A stretch of DNA of 5,920 nucleotides, taken from NCBI GenBank assembly GCA_030754715.1, contig JASLZV010000133.1, positions 1 to 5,920 on the forward strand, in the 5' to 3' direction. This DNA comes from Phycisphaerae bacterium. Lineage in GTDB: Bacteria > Planctomycetota > Phycisphaerae > SM23-33. A program made the position numbers and the translations under genes. Position 1 is the stretch's first letter, and each line of letters opens with the position of its first letter. The notes under the pieces were generated by a model that was given only the letters and a program-made list of their open reading frames with translations, was not told the origin of the DNA and made no database searches. Positions 5,534 to 5,920 of this stretch are shown one piece after another.

Positions 5534-5920
5534 TTGCATTGTTTTTTGCGCTTCAGTTCGGCCACCCATTCCAGGTACGCGGCGATGTGCTTTTCGTAGC
5601 CCCGGTTGGTTGGCCGGTAGTAGGTCTTGTCCACGCCGAGGTGTTCCTGATCGGGGCTTACGCCGTCTTCGTAATTGTGGCTGTACTGGTATCCTTGCCC
5701 GCGTCCCATCGCCTCGGCGCCACGGTAACTGGCACCGCAAATGCTTTTCGGTACGGAAATGGTGCGGTTGTTTTTCACGTCACTCATCGCTGCCCAGATT
5801 GCGCCGGCTGCAGCGTTGCTCTTGGGCGCGCATGCCATGTAGATAGCCGCTTGTGCCAGGGTGAGTTGGCACTCGGGCATTCCGATTTTCTCGGTGATGT
5901 CGAAGGCGGCGGCCGCCACG
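5530..5920 (-). CDS. rarA: C-terminal part of replication-associated recombination protein A (RarA/MgsA, AAA+ ATPase), partial
   Basis: RarA (MgsA, YcaJ; the Mgs1/WRNIP1 family) is a homotetrameric AAA+ ATPase related to clamp loaders that acts at stalled replication forks in the cytoplasm. Only about the last 130 residues are in the window; the ATPase core with Walker motifs lies beyond position 5920. The visible part is the conserved C-terminal tetramerisation domain: EKIGMPECQLTLAQAAIYMA, then CAPKSNAA, AIWAAMSDV, the glycine/aromatic motif GRGQGYQYSHNYEDG, and KTYYRPTNRGYE near the end, followed by a basic tail (ELKRKKQCK). The GTG at 5919 is an internal valine, not a start. The TGA (5532-5530) overlaps the ATG of the folate gene. 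rarA is the most upstream visible gene of the three-gene minus-strand unit, whose promoter must lie outside the window. Confidence 0.92.
   Translation of the reverse strand, partial: VAAAAFDITEKIGMPECQLTLAQAAIYMACAPKSNAAAGAIWAAMSDVKNNRTISVPKSICGASYRGAEAMGRGQGYQYSHNYEDGVSPDQEHLGVDKTYYRPTNRGYEKHIAAYLEWVAELKRKKQCK

Noticed and set aside
5534..5740. Upstream extension of the cyclo-ligase frame to 5740
   Set aside because: That part is rarA read in another frame; the conserved family sequence starts at the ATGA overlap.

Overview
The window is a stretch of GC-rich bacterial chromosome with no mobile element, RNA gene or CRISPR array that I can recognise. It carries an LptD-type outer-membrane protein, so the cell is diderm. 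It also carries a membrane-anchored LysM plus YkuD L,D-transpeptidase, so a peptidoglycan with L,D-cross-links or L,D-linked proteins is likely. The divergent LptD, the lysine/alanine/glycine-rich start of the first gene and the weak Shine-Dalgarno signals would fit a member of the Planctomycetota (for example a Phycisphaerae-like lineage) or a related PVC or deep-branching diderm group. That placement is inference from protein style, not proof.

Layout. Positions 1-118 hold the first 39 codons of a minus-strand gene for a strongly basic protein that runs off the left edge, with a good sigma70-like promoter just upstream. Positions 119-859 are a long divergent intergenic region with no convincing gene. 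It contains several inverted repeats, an orphan, nearly perfect Shine-Dalgarno sequence, and the promoter of the next gene (TTGACT / TATAAT at 791-818). Positions 860-3790 (+) encode a 976-residue LptD-like protein. Positions 3791-3884 are a short convergent spacer, and a long imperfect inverted repeat (3850-3910) runs from it across the stop codon of the facing gene. Positions 5920-3885 (-) are a tightly packed three-gene unit read right to left: the C-terminal part of rarA (AAA+ replication/recombination ATPase, cut by the window edge), a 5-formyltetrahydrofolate cyclo-ligase coupled to it by an ATGA stop/start overlap, and the L,D-transpeptidase 20 bases further on.

How the genes work together. 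Two of the complete genes serve the envelope: LptD would insert lipopolysaccharide into the outer leaflet, and the L,D-transpeptidase would act on the peptidoglycan beneath it. They face each other and probably belong to different transcripts. The rarA and folate genes are housekeeping functions (stalled-fork maintenance; recovery of 5-formyl-THF into the one-carbon pool) that appear to share a transcript with the wall enzyme. I see no clear new multi-gene system. The points most worth following are the loss of the LptD disulfide cysteines together with an enlarged periplasmic part, the inverted repeat at the convergent gene ends, and the structured, apparently non-coding 119-790 region.
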